DNA of 64,000 nt from CAZSAK01 sp964605155 (GTDB lineage: Bacteria; Pseudomonadota; Gammaproteobacteria; SZUA-140). The notes under the pieces were generated by a model that was not told where the DNA came from, did no database searches, and was given only the letters and a program-made list of their open reading frames with translations. How positions within the stretch are numbered: position 1 is the first letter of the stretch; each line of letters begins with the position of its first letter. The position numbers and the translations under genes were made by a program. This document shows positions 60,507-64,000 of this stretch, piece after piece. Location: positions 105,493 through 169,492 of the forward strand of contig CAZSAK010000004.1 in the NCBI GenBank assembly GCA_964605155.1, in the 5' to 3' direction.

Positions 60507-60863
60507 ATGGAAAATATAGAAAACCTGTTTAACAAGGCCGTCGGTGAAATCGAACGCATGCTCAACACCAAGACCGTCGTCGGTGAACCCATCACTGTCG
60601 AAGGTAACACCCTGATCCCCCTTATCAGCGTCGGTTTCGGCTTTGGTGTTGGTGCCGGCCAGGGCACGGAAAAGGAAAAGAGCAGTGGCCAGGGTGGCGG
60701 TACCGGTGGTGGCGGGGGTGTCAAACCCGTCGCCCTGGTCATCATCAATGCCGACGGTGTGCGGGTCGAACCGATCAAGTCCGGTACGGCCTCGGTGCTG
60801 GAAAAGGTCGCCGAATCCATCGGCAAGGCGGCATCCAACAAAGCCGGCAAGTCAGAAGAATAG
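60507..60863 (+). CDS. GerW/YtfJ family protein
   Basis: 118 residues. ENLFNKAVGEIERMLNTKTVVGEPI, then TLIPLISVGFGFGVGAG, a Gly/Gln/Ser-rich flexible loop, and VKPVALVIINADGVRVEPI are all typical of YtfJ. In Bacillus it is a spore protein needed for germination, but homologues occur in non-sporulating bacteria. The next gene is the usual partner (YtfI/DUF2953). Confidence 0.85.
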   Translation: MENIENLFNKAVGEIERMLNTKTVVGEPITVEGNTLIPLISVGFGFGVGAGQGTEKEKSSGQGGGTGGGGGVKPVALVIINADGVRVEPIKSGTASVLEKVAESIGKAASNKAGKSEE

Positions 60864-60877
60864 CACCGGCCGATCCC

Positions 60878-61471
60878 ATGCTGACCGGCGTGCTGGTTTT
60901 CCTGCTGGTGTTGATCGCCCTGCTGGCGATACCGTTCACGCTCACCTTCAAGGTGACCTGGCAGCAGGACTTTGAAAACGACATCAGGGTGCACTGGCTG
61001 TTTGGCCTCGTGCGCGTGCGGATTCGCCCGCCCAAACACAAGACACAATCACCACAAGCCGAACAACCGGAAAAGAAAACAAAACGTGATAAGGCCAAAT
61101 CACGTAAAAAATCCAATGTCCTGGCCGCCATCCGTCAAAAGAGATTCCGTCAACGCATCATCCGGTTTATCAGCGATATCTGGCATGCGATCTACAAGCA
61201 GGACCTGAACCTGCGCATGCGTGTCGGCCTCGGTGATCCGGCGGATACGGGCCGATTATGGGCCCTTGTTGGGCCTGTGACAGGCATGCTTGCCAATGTT
61301 AAGGCGGCATCGATCACCATCGAGCCGGAATTCATGGACGCGACCTTTGAGTTGGACGGTAGTGGCGCTATCCGGATCATTCCCTTGCAATTGATCTATC
61401 TCACAGTGGCACTGCTACTGTCACCGCCAGTTTGGCAGGGGATAAGGAAAATGCGTCCAGCCATGTACTAG
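60878..61471 (+). CDS. DUF2953 (YtfI-like) membrane protein
   Basis: 197 residues: N-terminal helix (3-22), strands FKVTWQQDFENDIRVHWLFGLVRVRI, a long Lys/Gln/Arg linker (about 50-90), then a second part with DLNLRMRVGLGDPADTGRLWALVG typical of DUF2953. A second hydrophobic segment near 168-184. It follows the GerW-family gene by 14 bp, the pairing known from Firmicutes. Confidence 0.78.
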   Translation: MLTGVLVFLLVLIALLAIPFTLTFKVTWQQDFENDIRVHWLFGLVRVRIRPPKHKTQSPQAEQPEKKTKRDKAKSRKKSNVLAAIRQKRFRQRIIRFISDIWHAIYKQDLNLRMRVGLGDPADTGRLWALVGPVTGMLANVKAASITIEPEFMDATFELDGSGAIRIIPLQLIYLTVALLLSPPVWQGIRKMRPAMY

Positions 61472-61485
61472 AGGTAGGACAACTA

Positions 61486-61731
61486 ATGAGTAAATTGCGG
61501 TCGAGACAGATATATAAAGACGCAACGCGGACGATTTTCACGGTAGAGTCTGTCGATATTCAACACGGCACAACGAACACCGGTGGACACTTGATTGGGA
61601 ATATAAAACCAATAGCAATCATCGTGAGTGGCCCGGAGGGAATGTATGCACTTGATATGGAGGCAAAACCAGCCAATATTGATCAACTCAGACAGGATAT
61701 CCCCGAGTTGAGCACGATTGTTTGGCAATAA
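61486..61731 (+). CDS. Small GerW-like domain protein
   Basis: The ATG at 61486 follows GAGGTAGGA. 81 residues; IKPIAIIVSGPEGMYALDME has the same order of residues as VKPVALVIINADGVRVEPI in the GerW-family protein two genes upstream, so it may be a degenerate paralogue of that domain. It lies 14 bp after the DUF2953 gene and is probably the third gene of that unit. Confidence 0.5.
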   Translation: MSKLRSRQIYKDATRTIFTVESVDIQHGTTNTGGHLIGNIKPIAIIVSGPEGMYALDMEAKPANIDQLRQDIPELSTIVWQ

Positions 61732-61895
61732 GAACAACTCGAATACCTGAGGAGGCACGTCTAGGCAATAAGGAGAGAAGTGCAATAGAGCTTAAAGATC
61801 CCAACACCAAAGAATAATCAAATACTTACTGAGGTTTAGTCCGTCTTGGCTCGTGACAACTAGTAATACTTCAACTCATATGGGCTAGTTCAAAT

Positions 61896-61994
61896 TATAC
61901 TTTTTAGCGTATAAACTATAAATATACGGAAAATCGTATATATTGACTTTATACGATTTAACGTATAATATGTTTTTATACGGAGTAACGTATA
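61896..61994. promoter_or_regulatory. Ladder of four HipB-type operators
   Basis: TATAC-N8-GTATA occurs at 61896-61913, 61923-61940, 61950-61967 and 61977-61994, with starts exactly 27 bp apart. E. coli HipB binds TATCC-N8-GGATA with the same half-site spacing. The hipB-like gene begins 22 bp after the last copy, so HipB binding here would shut off its own promoter. Confidence 0.8.
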
Positions 61995-62015
61995 ATTCTC
62001 GGTGAGTCTAAGACT

Positions 62016-62255
62016 ATGGTCATACGTAATAATAAAGAATTGGGAGAAGCCATACGGCGAGCGCGTCTGAGGCAAAATTTAGTACAGGTTGATCTCGCTC
62101 GTAAGGCTTCTGTAAGGCAGGCGTTAATATCAGAACTTGAAAATGGGGCGACCACTGCGAAGCTTGATACAGTGCTGAAGGTTTTAGCCGCATTGAAATT
62201 AGATTTATCCGTTGTTCCACGTGGGAAAGCAAAGTTTGAACCTACGGAGTATTAG
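62016..62255 (+). CDS. HipB-like XRE antitoxin/repressor
   Basis: 79 residues, a single XRE helix-turn-helix (ELGEAIRRARLRQNLVQVDL, ARKASVRQALISELENGATTAKLDTVLKVLAAL). It represses transcription by binding the palindromes upstream and neutralises the HipA kinase encoded three bases downstream. AT-rich codon use compared with the rest of the window. Confidence 0.85.
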   Translation: MVIRNNKELGEAIRRARLRQNLVQVDLARKASVRQALISELENGATTAKLDTVLKVLAALKLDLSVVPRGKAKFEPTEY

Positions 62256-62258
62256 AAA

Positions 62259-63575
62259 TTGGGACGTAAGCGGAAGACAAGTGCACTAGACGTCTATGTT
62301 GGCTCAAGCAAAGTTGGCACCTATTCTCGTGCTGCAAATGGATTAACCTCATTTCGATATGATCCGACATGGATTTCCTCAGAACGATCTTTCCCAATTT
62401 CGCTTTCTCTTCCTTTATCTGATCGTGCCTGGTCAGGAGCGCAAGTAAACAGTTTTTTTGATGGTCTACTGCCTGACGATCAAACAATACGAGATAAAAT
62501 AGCATCGCGTGAACATGCAAATAGTGCCGGTATATTTGACCTGTTGTCAGTGATAGGGCGGGACTGTGTCGGAGCTTTGCGATTTATCCCCGAAGGCCTT
62601 GACCCGGGTGATCCGACGAAAATGACATTTCGCCCCGTAAGTGATGATGAGATTACTGCCAGACTTGCCTCATTGAGTACCTCACCGCTAGGGATTCACG
62701 TTGATGACGATGATTTTCGTATCTCAATTGCAGGGGTACAAGAGAAAACGGCATTTCTACGAATCAATGATCAGTGGCAACTTCCAACCGGAGTGACACC
62801 GACATCGCATATATTCAAACCAGCTATGAAAGAAGGACCGTCTGGCGCTGATTTTTCAGACACGCCATGGAATGAATGGGTCTGTCTTGAACTATGTCGT
62901 GCATTCGGTCTCGAGTCAGCAAATGCGGAGGTTCTACTTTTTGATAACAAACCGGTGATTGTCGTTGAACGCTTTGATCGAGTTTGGAAGGATGGCATTC
63001 TGTATCGATTGCCACAGGAAGATATTTGCCAGGCTTTAGGTGTCCCACCTACACGAAAATATCAAAGTGATGGTGGTCCATCAATAATTGAAGTTATGGA
63101 ATTTTTGAATGGTGCGGTCGATCCACACGAAGACCGTCTAACTTTTATGAAATCACAGATTGTATTCTGGTTGTTAGCCGCTATCGATGGGCATGCCAAG
63201 AATTTTTCTATTTTTATTACGCCAGGTGGTTATAAACTTACACCTCTATACGACGTAATGTCAGCGGCCCCTTACCCTGAATTTTCACCCCACAAGATCA
63301 AGATGGCAATGTCAATTGGTGATAAAGGTTATTACCGAATCAAACAAATACAGATCAGACATATTTATCAGACTGCTCAAGCAGCAGGCCTGAAAAAGCA
63401 AGATGTAGACGATATTTTCTCAAGCCTGGCTACAGAGATAGATGATGTGATAGCAAAAGTGGCTGATCTCGCTGCATCAGCGGGGATGCCGGAAGCAACG
63501 TCCAAGCCAATATTTGATGCTGTGAAGAAGCGATCTGAGTTGATAACCTCTAGCGTAGAAAAAGTAAGAGAATAA
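62259..63575 (+). CDS. HipA-like serine/threonine kinase toxin
   Basis: TTG start with GGAG upstream. 438 residues, as in E. coli HipA. The autophosphorylated serine lies in RISIAGVQEKTAFL (Ser156); the catalytic Asp is Asp310 in AAIDGHAKNFSIF; the magnesium Asp is Asp332 in PLYDVMSAAPY. HipA phosphorylates glutamyl-tRNA synthetase and induces dormancy; whether this relative has the same target is unknown. All key residues are intact, so it should be active. Confidence 0.9.
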   Translation: MGRKRKTSALDVYVGSSKVGTYSRAANGLTSFRYDPTWISSERSFPISLSLPLSDRAWSGAQVNSFFDGLLPDDQTIRDKIASREHANSAGIFDLLSVIGRDCVGALRFIPEGLDPGDPTKMTFRPVSDDEITARLASLSTSPLGIHVDDDDFRISIAGVQEKTAFLRINDQWQLPTGVTPTSHIFKPAMKEGPSGADFSDTPWNEWVCLELCRAFGLESANAEVLLFDNKPVIVVERFDRVWKDGILYRLPQEDICQALGVPPTRKYQSDGGPSIIEVMEFLNGAVDPHEDRLTFMKSQIVFWLLAAIDGHAKNFSIFITPGGYKLTPLYDVMSAAPYPEFSPHKIKMAMSIGDKGYYRIKQIQIRHIYQTAQAAGLKKQDVDDIFSSLATEIDDVIAKVADLAASAGMPEATSKPIFDAVKKRSELITSSVEKVRE

Positions 63576-63630
63576 TCTGTTTGAATAAGCATTTAAAAAT
63601 ACCGATGTCCTTTGGAATTTCTTGACAAAC

Positions 63631-63650
63631 TGTTGGCATAATTACCAACA
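63631..63650. promoter_or_regulatory. Palindrome before the orphan antitoxin gene
   Basis: TGTTGG-CATAATTA-CCAACA is a 6-bp inverted repeat. A consensus TTGACA lies at 63622-63627 just before it. It is 25 bp from the next start codon and is a plausible autoregulatory operator. Confidence 0.5.
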
Positions 63651-63674
63651 TATACTCCTAATCGAGAGTTTAAA

Positions 63675-63995
63675 ATGAGTGAAAAACTGGAAATTGTTAA
63701 AGGCAGTGGCAATGTTTTTCGCGATCTTGGCGAAAAAGATGCTGATGTAAAGCAAACCAAAGCATTATTGGCCGCTGAAATTATTCGCATCCTTGATAAA
63801 GAAAAGCTTTCTGTTCGGCAGGCTGGAAAGGTGACGGGCTACAATTACAGTGATTTCTCCAGGATTCGCAATGCAGAACTTTCCCGTTTTACGATAGATA
63901 AGCTCATGTTGATTACCAATGCCCTCAATAGACGGGTGAGCGTAAAAATTAGTGTCGCAAAACAGCGTGGCGCCACCCTTCATCCTGTTGCTTGA
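63675..63995 (+). CDS. XRE-type antitoxin-like regulator (HigA/RelB-associated), no toxin in view
   Basis: 106 residues. The middle has a helix-turn-helix: EKLSVRQAGKVTGYNYSDFSRI, then LSRFTIDKLMLITNALNRRV, as in the HigA-2 antitoxins, which usually lie after a RelE-like toxin. Here the preceding gene is HipA, 100 bp upstream, and no small toxin is visible, so it is an orphan unless the partner lies beyond the window edge. AT-rich. Confidence 0.75.
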   Translation: MSEKLEIVKGSGNVFRDLGEKDADVKQTKALLAAEIIRILDKEKLSVRQAGKVTGYNYSDFSRIRNAELSRFTIDKLMLITNALNRRVSVKISVAKQRGATLHPVA

Positions 63996-64000
63996 CATAA

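Noticed and set aside
61896..61994. 27-bp periodic repeats as a CRISPR or integron-like array
   Set aside because: Only the palindromic TATAC/GTATA parts are conserved and they lie in a promoter; the HipB operator explanation is sufficient.

Overview
The window looks like chromosome from a respiratory, probably gammaproteobacterial, organism. This is inferred from gene content: a KefC-type antiporter, DUF3301/DUF5062/DUF3014 proteins, Slp lipoproteins, CopCD, a petABC bc1 operon, CcoG/CcoS/FixH-like oxidase maturation genes and many c-type cytochromes. Genes are dense and moderately GC-rich, except for the last 2.3 kb (about 61.7-64 kb), which is visibly AT-rich and carries a hipBA module and a lone antitoxin. 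I saw no rRNA, tRNA, CRISPR array or insertion sequence.

Layout. 0-5.6 kb: a 5'-truncated asparagine synthase, a methyltransferase, a remnant of a second asparagine synthase, and an osmolyte-type ABC importer. 5.7-19 kb: mostly small membrane and envelope proteins, with a sigma-54 activator next to a good sigma-54 promoter, two related lipoprotein/exported proteins, a Mut7-C-type protein, two DUF2892 proteins, a GST, a VOC protein and a cytochrome lipoprotein. 19-27 kb: KefC-type antiporter, cysteine synthase, CopC/CopD, HIT protein, two Slp lipoproteins, a cyclic-nucleotide-binding protein and a second GST. 27.3-37.2 kb: respiratory locus 1 (small membrane proteins, CcoS-like protein, anchored cytochrome c, membrane-anchored FGE-like protein, spermidine-synthase-like fusion, CcoG, FixH-like lipoprotein, a half-length oxidase subunit I relative). 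37.7-44.2 kb: Gld-type ABC exporter operon, mutM, a large membrane protein. 44.5-52.2 kb: respiratory locus 2 with a cbb3-like oxidase (CcoN-like plus an enlarged CcoO-like subunit, no CcoP), another half-length subunit I relative, cytochromes and several 29-34 aa membrane microproteins. 52.3-54 kb: four DUF2892 genes in a duplicated two-gene unit. 54.5-61.7 kb: MscS channel, cytochrome c5, bc1 operon, NADP-binding reductase, GerW/YtfI-like pair. 61.8-64 kb: hipBA and an orphan antitoxin.

How they work together. The bc1 complex, soluble and anchored cytochromes, the cbb3-like oxidase and its maturation factors can form one aerobic electron-transfer chain; loci 1 and 2 share themes (KGEK-start anchored cytochromes, AHxH half-subunits, microproteins). 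The most distinctive regulatory signal is a set of CTTAAG-like hexamers repeated at exact 11-bp intervals, matching the PmrA/QseB box. Arrays lie exactly 66 bp upstream of three DUF2892 genes, a two-copy version precedes a predicted small RNA at 12.5 kb, and another precedes a glycine-zipper lipoprotein at 8.7 kb. A second strong signal is a ladder of four TATAC-N8-GTATA operators at exact 27-bp steps before hipBA. All assignments come from reading the sequence; no database search was run.
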